Below are positions 21,111 to 32,239 of a stretch of 64,000 bases of DNA, one piece after another (the first letter of the stretch is position 1; the number at the start of each line of letters is the position of its first letter). Source of the stretch: Scalesia atractyloides (taxonomy: Eukaryota; Streptophyta; Magnoliopsida; Asterales; Asteraceae). The stretch lies in assembly GCA_947069175.1 (NCBI GenBank), contig CAMTDV010000017.1:39503126-39567125 (forward strand), given 5' to 3'. A program made the translations under genes and the position numbers. Below the pieces are notes generated by a model. The model was not told where the DNA came from. It worked only from the letters and a program-made list of their open reading frames with translations, and did not search any database.

Positions 21111-21605
21111 AGTTGTTTCATGGCACAAGACAGCTTGGTTCAGTGGAATATTTGTGTTTGGTTATAAGTTCCCTTTCCAGATAATATAATCTAAGGTTGA
21201 AGATGTCTTAGCTTAAGCCGAAGGCATCAACGGATGCGGGCTATCGAGAAACGGATGGAAGAAAATGATAGGGGCTATCGAGAAAACTTTGAATGAACGG
21301 AGAAAACTTTGAATGATCGGCATCTTAATTTCGAGAGAATGGCAAACATTATAAAAGAATTATTTTCTTTTGTTAAGCAATCGGTCTAAATTTTGTGATC
21401 TTGATTGGGCTAGATGGGTAGACTTTAACATTCGTGATGTGACCGTGTAATGTTTTTTCGGGTTCAGTTTCTTGCTGGTTCGTTTTCTGTATATTTATAT
21501 ATAGTGGTTTCGCCGTTGGGTAATGGTGAATTCAGTTAATATTCAGAATTCCCAAATACAATTTTTTTAGTATTATATTTAAAAAATAGTAGAAATTATT
21601 CTATC
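21111..21605. other. Intergenic, no gene recognised
   Basis: 21150-21400 has short peptide-like runs (ERMANIIKELFSFVKQ) but stops in every frame. No family recognised. Confidence 0.35.
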
Positions 21606-21631
21606 ATCATAATACAAAGGAAAATATAATA

Positions 21632-23349
21632 GAGTTAAATGTTTGGTTGGTCCCTGTGGTTTGCAAATCTTGCAGACTTGGTCCCAGTGGTTCACTAATT
21701 ACACACTTGGTCCCAGTAGTTTCAAATTTTGTACTCGGGTGGTCCTTACCACTAACCTTTGTTAGATTTCTCAGTTAAGTATATGTAAAATTACTATATT
21801 ACCCTTGAAATAATAAAAATAAAAAAATATAAAAAAGAGGGGCCCACTACTCATCTTCTTCCTCACTCCATCTCTCTCTTTTAAAAACTCAGCTACCACC
21901 TCTCCTTCACAAACCTGCAACCTCCACCTTAAACCCACCACTACCGCCACCGTCAACTGACCACCACCACTACAACAATCACCGGAAAGCCTTAAAAACC
22001 CGTGAGATGTTCTTCCATGATATGTTTAGAAAAATCATTGTCGACAGCATCACTTCCATGAGATGTTCTTTGTTGAGGTGGTGGAGCCTAAAATTAGAAG
22101 CAGAAAGAATCACATAAGAACACAACATATCGAAATTAAAAAACCAGAGCTTGATATGTGTCTCACCATCAGATCTATTTCAAACTTTTCATCCTTTTGA
22201 CTTTGAGTCTCCGGATTAGCTATTTTTCTGCCAAAGAAAACAAAACAAAATCATTCAAAAGATCATCAAAGGCCAAACCAAACTCACCTAAAGCATCAGA
22301 TCTCTAAATTTACTCACAGATTGATAACTGTAGTAGATGCAACTATCGTAGTCACAGCTTCAATTTTACTATTTCCATCATTTAATTTGACCATGTGAGA
22401 TTCCTTCTCAACCTCTTCTTTAGTCAACACTGCACCAACACCACATTTCCTCTCCTCTTCTGCCGCCGGTGGCTGTGGCACCGCTACCGATAGCTCTGAT
22501 GATAGACACGTTGCCTTTTGACCTGGCAAAGTGGTGAAACCAAAGGAAGAAACACCATATAAAACCTCAGCTATCTCGATTTCAAGCTCCTCAGGATTAG
22601 AAGATGGCGACTTTGATGACGATTTTGGTGGTCTGGGCTTCGATCCTCCTCCATTCGCTTTCTGCAGCAAAAAAGTTAAAAATAAACATCAGAGATAATT
22701 TTTAAAAAAGCCTGTTGATTTCACAATTTACTTAGAACACGAACCATCTTTTTTCTAACTGAAACGTTGGATGATAAAGGTGAAGGAGGAGCCGCCGGCG
22801 CAGGTGAAGCCAGCCGTACAGGTGAAGCCGAAGATTGCCGGTGAATTTGATCGTGAGACCGCTTTGCAGATGCTGAAAATTCATTTCAATAAAACTAAAA
22901 ACATAAGAATATTGCCGGCGAATTTAACTAATAATAATAATTACAAAATAGCTAAAGTTATCTTCTTGCGAAAGAAGAGGTTTAAGGCTTTCCGGTGATT
23001 GTTGCAGTGGTGGTGGTCAGTTGACGGTGGTGGTGGTGGTGGGTTTAAGGTAGAGGTGGAGGTGGAGGTTGCAGGTTTGTTAAGGAGAGGTGGTGGCTGA
23101 GTTTTTTAAAGAGAGAGATAGAGTGAGGAAGAAGATGAGTAGTGGGCCCCTCTTTTTTATATTTTTATTATTTCAAGGATAATATAGTAACTTTGCATAT
23201 ACTTAACAGAGAAATCTAACAAAGGTTAGTGGTAAGGACCACCCGAGTGCAAAATTTGAAACTACTAGGACCAAGTATGTAATTAGTGAACCACTGGGAC
23301 CAAGTCTGCAAGATTTGCAAACCACAGGGAACAACCAAGCATTTAACTC
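21632..23349. mobile_element. Pack-MULE carrying host exons
   Basis: Inverted arms of about 370 bp at 21632-22000 and 22980-23349. They begin GAGTTAAATG(T/C)TTGGTTG and share a block around GAGGGGCCCACTACTCATCT. No transposase. The interior holds exon-like, intron-like minus-strand sequence resembling TIME FOR COFFEE. No clean 9-bp duplication was found right at the ends; instead a 21-bp direct repeat lies farther out (21606-21626, 23749-23769). Confidence 0.82.
22020..22870 (-). pseudogene. Captured TIME FOR COFFEE-like gene fragment in the Pack-MULE
   Basis: On the minus strand, in order: an exon-like block at about 22745-22860 ending LSSNVSVRKKM; a block starting 22661 after a CTGCAG acceptor with KPRPPKSSSK and EELEIEIAEVLYG; then a block at about 22180-22245 with ANPETQSQKDEKFEIDLM before GT; and a block near 22020-22085 starting APPPQQRTSHGSDAVDNDF. 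These blocks, their order and the intron borders resemble the N-terminal part of TIC, a nuclear regulator of the plant circadian clock. The fragment is internal, lacks the rest of the gene and ends in the arm. The family is recalled from motifs, not from a search. Confidence 0.6.
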
Positions 23350-23353
23350 TTAT

Positions 23354-23749
23354 TTAGAAAAAGAGTTAACTGTCATTTTCGTCCCTTTAGTTTCTTCACT
23401 TTTGCATTTCAATTCAATTTTCAAAAATGCACTATTTTCCTCCCCGACAAACTCGAGACGTGTCACCTTTAGTCCAAAAATTAAAACCCAGGTAAGTCAG
23501 ATAGGTTTAAGGAAGGGTATAGTTGTCAATTCATATATCTTTTATTTTCATCTTATTTTATGTCTGACAAATGAAAAGACAATAATACATTCATTAAACC
23601 CTCTGACTTAACTGGGTTTTGATGTTTGTACTAAAGTGGCACATTTCCAATATGTCAGGGTGGAAACTGGTGCATTTTTTAAAATTGAACTGAAATAGTA
23701 AAAGTGAACAAATCACATGGACGAAAATGATAGTTAACTCTTAGAAAAA
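23354..23749. mobile_element. Short Mutator-like MITE
   Basis: The element spans 23363-23740 (378 bp). Inverted ends read GAGTTAACTGTCATTTTCGT and, reversed, GAGTTAACTATCATTTTCGT. It is flanked by the perfect 9-bp duplication TTAGAAAAA (23354-23362, 23741-23749). It inserted 13 bp beyond the end of the Pack-MULE. Confidence 0.92.
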
Positions 23750-23769
23750 TCATAATACAAAGGAAAATA

Positions 23770-24001
23770 ACATATTTAGAGGTATGGTTTGAGTAAACCT
23801 ATGATTAGGTTTTAGATAACTGGTCAGGCATCACATAGTAGATACTTGCGAAGTTTCTAAAAACTAATTACATATCCGGATACGCGTCCAAATGTGGCTT
23901 AGCTTACCGAATCGTGCACACCCAATATTGTGTTCTCAGTCGCATCGCGCAAACATCCTTCTAGTCCTTTATTATAAGCTGGTATATTGAAAATTTATAG
24001 C
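23770..24001. other. Spacer, nothing recognised
   Basis: AT-rich sequence between two Mutator-like elements. Confidence 0.4.
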
Positions 24002-25061
24002 GTACACACAGAGAAAAATGCCCGGATAGTCCCTGTGGTTTGCTTCATTTTCACCTTTAGTCCCTAACTTTCTAAAATTACACCTATAGTCCCCAACTTT
24101 TGCAATTTCGTTCCCGGATAGTCCCTTACGTGGATGGAGGTTAGTTTTTGGTGTTAAGTGGGTGTGACATAAATACCCTTACTGTTTAAATTAATAAATA
24201 CCACCCACTTCATCTTCCCCACTCACCACCACCAACAGCCGCCGCCACCACCAACCTTTTCCGCCACCACCACATAATCTCTCAATTCACCACACAAAAA
24301 TCCTCATACTGTAACATAAATTTCACCTCTACGTCATCGAACCTGCAAAACGACCATTCCCCTTTGTTTCTTCGATCTCCACCCTTCCAAAATCCTCAAA
24401 CTCACCGTCACCACCACCACCTCCGTCACAATCTGTAATAACCTCAACTGGACAAATGGTCTCGATCCTCGCAGACGCCGGATGCACGTTAATCAACACC
24501 TCCAGTCCCCCGTGCCTCCCTGCTGACGTACACAAGCTCCGGCATCGTCTTCAGAATCGGTTTTTGTTAGATCCAGTTCTTCGGTCAAAGTTTCGGGCTG
24601 GATTTGGTGCTTATATTGATAGCCGCAATGATTTGCGGAGGTTAGTTAGTTTGTTATTGTTCGGTTACGTAAAGTGAGCCCTATGTTTAAGCAAAAGTGA
24701 ATACGAAGATCCATGGTTCATGTGTGTGTGGGAGTAAGGATGGAGTTGCAGGGGGAATGGGAAGAGAGAAGAAGGTGGGGGGTGGGGTGGAGGTGGGGTT
24801 GCTTTTTGTTTTTATAAAGGAGTGGGTCTCACAATTAAATAAATCTATTAAATAGATTAAGTTATTTTGTTTTTAGTGAGGGTATTTTTATCATTTCATA
24901 TCCTCTTAACTGAGAAAACTAACTGATGTTAGGTCTAGGGACTATCCGGGAACGAAATTGCAAAAGTTGGGAACTATAGCTGTAATTTTAGAAAGTTAGA
25001 GACTAAAGGTGAAAAAAGGGCAAACCACATGAACTATCCGGGCATTTAACTCGTACACACA
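24002..25061. mobile_element. Mutator-like element, possibly with a captured gene fragment
   Basis: The element spans 24011-25052 (1042 bp), flanked by the perfect 9-bp duplication GTACACACA (24002-24010, 25053-25061). The arms share ATGCCCGGATAGT and a block around CCCGGATAGTCCCT, extending about 180 bp. The centre (24300-24680) is richer in GC and has a plus-strand frame at 24456-24677 (MVSILADAGCTLINTSSPPC, then a basic Arg/Leu-rich part). It could be an acquired exon, but I cannot name the source. Confidence 0.9.
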
Positions 25062-26379
25062 TGATCCTTTTTGAGTTAAATAACACTTACCTTTGCGATG
25101 GGTCGATCGAATCTTTAGTTCTCCCACCAACATGTTCCTTAAATTCGAACTCATATTATCCCATCAATCTAAGTTCTTGTCATACATCACCAATCCAATA
25201 CATAAAAAATTAATTAAACGCATTGAATCTTAAAGCATCTTGATAATATTCATACAACTTATTTAGTCTCATTTACAACAATGTAATCATCAATGCTAGT
25301 GCACCTATTTTTATTACTACATTTTCAACTGAACCTTTATGGTGATGTCTTTCACTAAAACTACCAATTTGTGCTTCTTAATACCAATTGCACTATACTA
25401 ACACATCCTAATAAGGTTTATGGAAAATTCCACCCTTTTACAAATGATTAAACTTGTTCTAACACAAACCCTTAAATTTTATTCCATGCTAACTATTCTT
25501 GATTTCAACTTCACCATTATCCTCAAACATTTCTAATAGTTTATGAACATCTAAGAACATTTATTTAACACAACAATATCATAAACTACTCATTTAGTCC
25601 GGATTTTTTCATAAACACATTTGATTATTAAAACCCCCCAAACATGCATCATGGTTTACTCATCCATTATATAGCAGTATAAACATAAATATATCATCCA
25701 CGACCAAATTGAACATAAATCCCGTAAGTTTACTCATGACTCTATATCTATCTAAAGAGTACATCAACAACTAAGCCTTTGGTTGGAATTTCACTTACCA
25801 GCCTTTATCCTTCACTTGTGGATGGATATTATTCCTAAACCCTTGTAATTCCACCTTCAATGATTTTGGTTACTTTTCTCTCAACGCAGGCACACACTCA
25901 CACAGACTAGTTTATTCACACAATGTCGTTTGACTACTCCTCTTTGAGTAGAAATTAAGTCATTAATCCTCATTTGGCAAAACATGTTCCTCAAGTGTTA
26001 AAGATACAATGTTTACTAGCCCAAGTCTTGATGTTGAATCTTTAACACATAACATAAGCTAACACAGGTGTTTCTTTACTGAACATACATAAATAAATTA
26101 TTCAACACAAATATTAACACTTTACTTAATTTAAATATTTTAATAATTTATACTAAAAATGGCATGTTAAATCTACCACTCTAATATAGGGTTTCGTCCC
26201 TGCAAATGCATTACATGTTAAATATGTAAGGACACTTTGACCTGTTTTTTCACTTTATTTTAAGTTTCTTAACCTTGCGACCAAGGATCATGATCGACGT
26301 CTCATGATCGACGTCTCTATATAACTTACTTTTAATTAACCTCAATATCTCCCAAATACATAAAAGAAGACTCATTGGC
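25062..26379. other. AT-rich, decayed repeat sequence
   Basis: No open frame. 25880-26175 is a diverged direct-repeat partner of 30660-30950, sharing GTTTGACTA, CTTATTTGGCAAAA-like and TAACACAAGTGTT-like stretches. It may be a worn LTR of the fossil element at 26380-27660. Confidence 0.4.
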
Positions 26380-27660
26380 TATGATTTATGTATGTCTTGT
26401 ACAACCTTTAAATGAGATCTTATCATATCAAACTTTTCTATACTAGCTTTGACTACTTCCTTGCTTCCAAACTCCCTTCGTCCAACCTCTTCCTAGCAAA
26501 TAGGCATCTGACACTTCCTAGCATATATCATTCCAGAAGGTGGGATGCCAATACTAGAGTGGTAACTGTTGTATGAAAATTCCACTAATAGTAGGTAATG
26601 ATCCCAACTTCATCCAAAATCTATGATACAAGCCTCTAACATATATCATGAAAGTTTAAATCATCCTCTCACTTTAACCGTTGGTCTACATATGATAGCG
26701 ATACCGATTAGTAACTTCGTATCCAATTCCTATTGGAATTTCTTCCAAACCTAAGACGTTAAACACATATCTCGATCCAATACGATCGAGGTCAGCATAC
26801 CATGTCTAGATACCAAGTTCCTAACTTAAGCTTTTGACAAACACTCCAGATAGTAAGACTCACGAATGAGCATAAAGAGGGCACTCCTTAGGAAATCGGA
26901 TTACCGAAATAAGATCAAAATGTGTTAACGTTCTCGGTAGTTTCGTCATTAAATCCATGGTGACGTGTTCATACTTCTATATTCGAATCTTTAACAACTA
27001 CTGAAACTTCCTGTATGGTTTCTAGTGCTTGGCTTTGAATTGAAAACAATGACAAATACTTCTGCAAGTACTTAGCAACATCTCTCTTCAATCTCGGTCA
27101 CCAACAGTCTTTTCTCAAATCATGATATATCTTAGTTGCAGCCCGATAAAATGACTATTTGGACTTGTGAACCTTATTCAAAATCATCGTTTAACTCCAC
27201 ATGAATCAGAAATCCATACTCTACCAAATCTTGATCGAATTCCAAAGTTATTATCCTGATCACTTAGCTCATTATTCTCTCTCGTTTCCAACTATTCTCT
27301 TCTTTTAAAGCTTCAAATTACACATATCTGATTTGGCTTATCATACTTAGGGTTACAACTAGTTTCATGAACATCACTCTGATAGGAGGATGCTCCACCT
27401 TTTAACTTAAAACATCGACTACAACGTCAGCCTTTCCTGGGTGATATAAAATGTCACAGTCATAGTTTTTAATCAGCTCTAACTACCTTCATTGCCTCAA
27501 GTTCAAATATTTTTTGATCTAAGAAATAATATAGATTCACTGATATAAATAAATGGTGCACTTCACCCCATACATATTGTATGTGCAAATCTCCAAGGTC
27601 GCGATCAGGTAGTTAGCCTTGTGGGTTTCATGTGACACTAAAGATAGGTTATAAACTTTC
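26380..27660 (-). pseudogene. Fossil chromovirus pol (RNase H to integrase)
   Basis: The minus strand shows a recognisable but heavily damaged Ty3/gypsy pol. RNase H remains are near 27440-27640 (NYLIATLEICTYNMYGVKC, then YDCDILYHPGKADVV), followed by a zinc-binding region (SRFGRVWISDS, near 27220), the integrase N-terminus (KRDVAKYLQKYL-like, near 27090) and the core (LVSRHGMLTSIVLDRD near 26800). The last part includes SGMIYARKCQ-like sequence near 26520. Stops and shifts are everywhere. It is far older than the chromovirus at 59781. Confidence 0.75.
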
Positions 27661-29470
27661 CTCACCGCATTGAAATCGATGTGCATTATTTTCATTGCGA
27701 ACATGATATGCATTAGTTAGTAATTGCATTTTTGTGATTCGTATTCTGATTGAAAACGAAGAATTCTAAGGGTGTTGGATATCAAGAGCTAGAAAAATGA
27801 AAAAGATTGGCAAAAACGACATGAGTACGACCCATATTATGCTTGCATCTTCCCTAAAATGTGCCTATTTAACCACAGTGATGACTGGAAACCTTAAATT
27901 TGGATTTTGGACTCTGTAAATCGAATCAAGGCTAGGAAGCTCAAAATTTAAAGATCTAACCTTCGGTTTGTGTGGAAGCTTGCTAATTAGTTTCATTATT
28001 TTAGATTTACAGTTTTCTACACTTCTAAACCATGTTTAGATTTTCTTTGTGTGTTTTGGAATATGCACATGGCAAGGTAACTGCTTAATAGCCGGTTAGA
28101 CATGACGAATCTTTGTTGATTGGTTTGTTATGATTTTTTGCTTATGATTGTGTGATTTTATCAAAGTTTATCATAACTTGTGATGTATCTGATTACATAT
28201 TAGTATTGATCTTTGAATTGGTTTGTGTGATTGAATCTATGTTCAATAAAGTCATGCGTGTTAGGTTCGATTTATCATATCTCTAGGTTGTATAACTATC
28301 GTTAAGTTAAGGCCTAAAACCATAACTGACATAGACAAACTAATTATTTGGTTGGTAAAATGTGTGAGCTACCTATATAAGATCTAACAACTAGTTATAA
28401 TCTTCTTCTTATAAATCTCGCATGGATTGTAATCCATAAGCCCTTGACATGTAAGAACCCAATTAAGAAACCTTAAGTAAGGAGGAGTTGGTAATTGAAC
28501 TTTCTTCTTAAAATATAATTGTTTATGTGTGTCTATAACATGACTATTTGAGTTTTTTAAATTAACCTTAACCGACTCTATTTTAACTTCACACGTTGTT
28601 TTGATAAAATAACTTTAAAACAACTTATATAAGTATTTGATCTTATAGTATTCTTTTCACTTAGAGGATTATAAAGTCTAACTGGTTATCTTTGCAAATA
28701 TTGATTACACAAATTTTCAAGATTCTCCTATTTTGTCTTTTCGCAATTGTTTCTTTTGCTTTTAAAACCAAACCCAGTTTTTCATGAATTAAATATTGAT
28801 AACTGGTATCTTACCATTACTATATTTCACTATGATATGTATGCTTTCCTGTACTTGTGTAGTTTAGTATTTTATTGTATTTTACCTTTTATAAAACTCA
28901 GTCTATGTACTTAAAATTAGTAGTATTTGTTGTTATTCTTTGTACAGGTCCCAAGCAGAACCCAAACCCATACCTATACCCAAACCCAAACCCAAACCTT
29001 GATATGAAACATTATAATATACAACCAAGTTCTCCGTCTTATCTGGTAATGGCAACATTGGTGCTTGCGTTATTTCCCTTCAACATATAGAGCAGTTTTA
29101 CTTGTTTATATCCATAGATAAATTTGATGTTCATCTGAAGCTGGGAAATTGTGAAGCTATATTGGAGAAGGCTTAAATAAAGCTCTAATAATAACTTGCT
29201 AACCCTAAAAAACCTCTAACCTCTATAGGAGTACATCTTTGAAGGACTCCACTTCATCATTGTCTCCATCTTGGACGCGTCAACAAGTATACCATCTGAG
29301 TTTACTATGCTTGATTTTGGTATCTTCTTTGGTTCTTATCAGCTTCCTCCTGTTTCTTCTCATAACACAAGTACACACTGACACACGGGGCCCCACATAG
29401 AGTGCGTCAGGGTCCCCGGACCCCATTGTTTTTTAACAACTTAGTAAGATCCGACATATTAAGAGTAAAG
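27661..29470. other. AT-rich, probable worn LTR sequence
   Basis: No gene. 28770-28870 (GATAACTGGTATCTTACCATTACTATATT) resembles 39155-39185, which lies in an Athila-type LTR remnant. A CCCAAA minisatellite lies at 28949-29000. The frame at 28875-29090 spans it and is not supported. Confidence 0.4.
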
Positions 29471-29545
29471 CGGGTGTAGTGGTAAATCCCCATGTTTACC
29501 AACAAAGAGGTCATGAGTTCAAGTCGAAGAAAAGCTGTTTTTTGG
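29470..29545 (+). repeat. tRNA-derived, SINE-like fragment
   Basis: An A-box-like GTGTAGTGGTAA (29474-29485) and a B-box-like GAGTTCAAGTC (29515-29525) are about 40 bases apart, with a T-rich tail after 29538. It resembles a tRNA-derived SINE head. No second copy was seen in the window. Confidence 0.45.
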
Positions 29546-31870
29546 GTTTTTTTTTAAATCCAAATGAAAACTATTTTTTTAACATAATCAAGCTAACAGA
29601 CATACAAACTAGAATGCTGAAATGGATGATCAACATGTTATCGGACTTGACATAATGTTATACTGTGAATGTGCGGGTATGCTGAAACGACACCATCATT
29701 ATTAAATATAAGATGTAAATTGTGTGATACACTATCAAGTAGAAACCATAACTTTACTGTAATGTAAACTGTTTAACTCTTTTGATTTACTCAAATCTGC
29801 CTTTATGCTTGGACATGTGCTGCTTTGTTAATTTTTTTAAGGTTTCAAGCTCATGAAATCATCCCCATTTGGTCTTTGTTAGGTCTATGCGCTCAGAATT
29901 TATGCACTTTTGTAATTTGTATAGCTATCATTGATGGTCATCTATCACAGACCCATTCTACTTAGATATTGTACATTGAAGCATGAGTTATCCCCATACA
30001 AGTTCGATTTAGTTTTCATATGGCACTCCGAAATGATGATTTGTCACAATTAGTTCAGCATCAAAATTAACGGAGCCATCAAAATCCGACAACCATATTC
30101 AATAGAATCCAGTTCATCATCGTGTGTCGAACCCATGTGTAGGTTTGTGAATGGGACGGAGAACCAGGAGAACCACAATTAACTTTTTATGAGAAGGGGT
30201 AATTTCTCGTGAGAAGGGAAAATATGTTTAAACATATCAGTTATTCTTGTTAAACCTATATTAAATGGTGCGTTACCATTCCGTGGTCATGATGAGTCTG
30301 AAATTTCTATTTATAAATTCAGGACATTCCCGGAAATTTTTAAAACTATCAGGAAAATTAAATGCGTCAATTGGTAAGTTATATTAGGAAACGCTTCAAG
30401 AAATAACCTAATGACGTCTCCAAAAAGTCAAAAAGATATCTCTAACTGCTTTGCACTAACTCTAAAGTTTGTAACTTTTATTTTTTATTTCGAATAACAT
30501 CGTATTTATATTGTTTGTTAACTAACGTATAATGATATTTATTATGTTCCTCTACCCGTCCCGAACCGAACGACGACTGCCTCAAAAATTGTAACGCTTG
30601 ATTGTGAAAAATCTGAAAAAAAGACCCCATGTGGAAAAAATAGCTTAGATCCGTCGTTACTCACAAATTAGTTGGCTCACACAAGGTCAAGTTGTTTGAC
30701 TATCCCTCCTTGACAATAAATGAAGTCATCTTTTCCTTATTTGGCAAAAGTTTTCTCTTTTAAGTGTTAAAACCCAACGTTAAAATCTTCAACATATAAA
30801 CAAATAAACTAACACAAGTGTTAGTTTATCAAATCCTTCACATAACATTAATAGACGTACTTAAGTAAATTATTTAATATGATTTAAACTCTCCTCTTAA
30901 TAAAAATATTTTATAAGTTATAATTAAAAATGAGATGTTTGACTCGTATTCGTTTTTATCCATAACGAATCAAATCAAGTTTATAAAAATACAAGTTGTT
31001 TGAAAGGAATCCGGTGGATAAAAGAAGACAAAAAGTATAGTTTTTTAATATGGATTTAGATGCTACGAAAGAAATTAAAATAAGTGCACCCCTTATTTTA
31101 TGTTATTTTTTTTTCGTCATCGGTTAGGCATTAAAAGTGAGATGTTTGAACTTCAAATTATCCGAATCCTTTTGTTGCTTAAACCTTGGTTTAGTTACTG
31201 AATTTATGATACAAGTTATCTAAAAGTTGGAAGTTTTTATATATTCAACACACCATGTTTAATGTGCAAGACAATTTTTATACGTAGCATGCATTGGAGA
31301 TACATGCAATTTTTAATTATTGAATTGGAGATATATGTAATTTTTAACTATTGTTGACACAAATGATTTAAACAAAAATTCAGACAAAATATTGTTGCTC
31401 CATCTGCTAAAATGATTTTTTTTTCTCACTTAATTTCAAATTTGGCACCCAACAGAACGTTTAATTTTGCCCACGGCTTTATAGACCAGACATTTTAAAT
31501 TTAAGTTAAGATCATGAGGTGTGGGTTCGGGAAAGCCTATGTGGCAACCCATGAGGCATATTCCCTCAAGGGGAACACCACCCCCAACAAATACATTTCG
31601 GGACAAATGGGGATGGATCCCCGTTCTCCCAAGCTCACTTTTTGAAATTTGAGGATGTTGATTGGTTGGAGGGGAAGGGATACACCACCCCTTTGATGTG
31701 GAAGATGATGAGGTGAAATTAAGGTGATGATGTGGATGTTAGGGAAGGGTTACTTCACACCCATAGTCTAAGGCTTTTCATTCTTTATACATAAATAGAA
31801 TCAAAATTTAGTAAAAAATGAACACCAAAACACTGAAAACATATAGTAGATATTAATCAAGAACAGTTCA
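29546..31870. other. AT-rich intergenic sequence
   Basis: No gene found. 30660-30950 is the diverged partner of 25880-26175. 31500-31760 has moderate GC and motifs such as GGGGAACACCACCCCC; it may be a worn DNA transposon, but no clean ends were found. Confidence 0.4.
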
Positions 31871-31877
31871 GTAAATA

Positions 31878-32231
31878 CTATGTACGTATCGGAGACTTTG
31901 TATAAAGGGAAACATTAGGGTTTCTACAACTTGAAGTAGGATGAGAAAGCACAGGAAGCCCCCATTGACAAGAGAAAACAATGGCCGGATACGAACCATC
32001 AACCTTCATCTGGTTCACCATATCGCTGTATATCTTCATCGTCCTCTTCGATGGCATCACCGCCATCCAAAATCTTCTCCACTTGAGTTTCCGAGTCACT
32101 ATCAACCTAAAACCTTTAAATCTTCTGCTCACTTTCTTCAACAATGGCTTGTTAAAGTTCTTCCCCACTGTTAGCTTCTTGTAGCCTGTGTTGTGCCCTC
32201 TTTCGATCAACTCTTTCAATCCCATATTCAT
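31878..32231 (-). CDS. Small basic conserved plant protein, function unknown
   Basis: One exon, 117 residues, starting MNMGLKELIERGHNTGYKKL at 32231. The body is strongly basic (KKVSRRFKGFRLIVTRKLKW) and leads into a hydrophobic, Trp-containing segment (YPAIVFSCQWGLPVLSHP), a pattern I recall from small uncharacterised plant proteins. No signal peptide or membrane segment is clear. Upstream on its strand an AT run (32294-32314) could act as a TATA region. Codon use is more ordered than in the surrounding AT-rich DNA, and it lies apart from recognisable transposons. A shorter in-frame start at M3 (MGLKEL) is possible. There are no neighbours to suggest a role. Confidence 0.55.
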   Translation of the reverse strand: MNMGLKELIERGHNTGYKKLTVGKNFNKPLLKKVSRRFKGFRLIVTRKLKWRRFWMAVMPSKRTMKIYSDMVNQMKVDGSYPAIVFSCQWGLPVLSHPTSSCRNPNVSLYTKSPIRT

Positions 32232-32239
32232 CGATGGAT

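Noticed and set aside
22771..22998. 75-codon plus-strand frame with Val/Lys/Pro repeats
   Set aside because: It is the antisense of the captured TIC-like exon, which reads better on the minus strand.
28949..29000. Interstitial telomere repeat
   Set aside because: The unit is mostly CCCAAA, not the plant telomere CCCTAAA, and the array is short.
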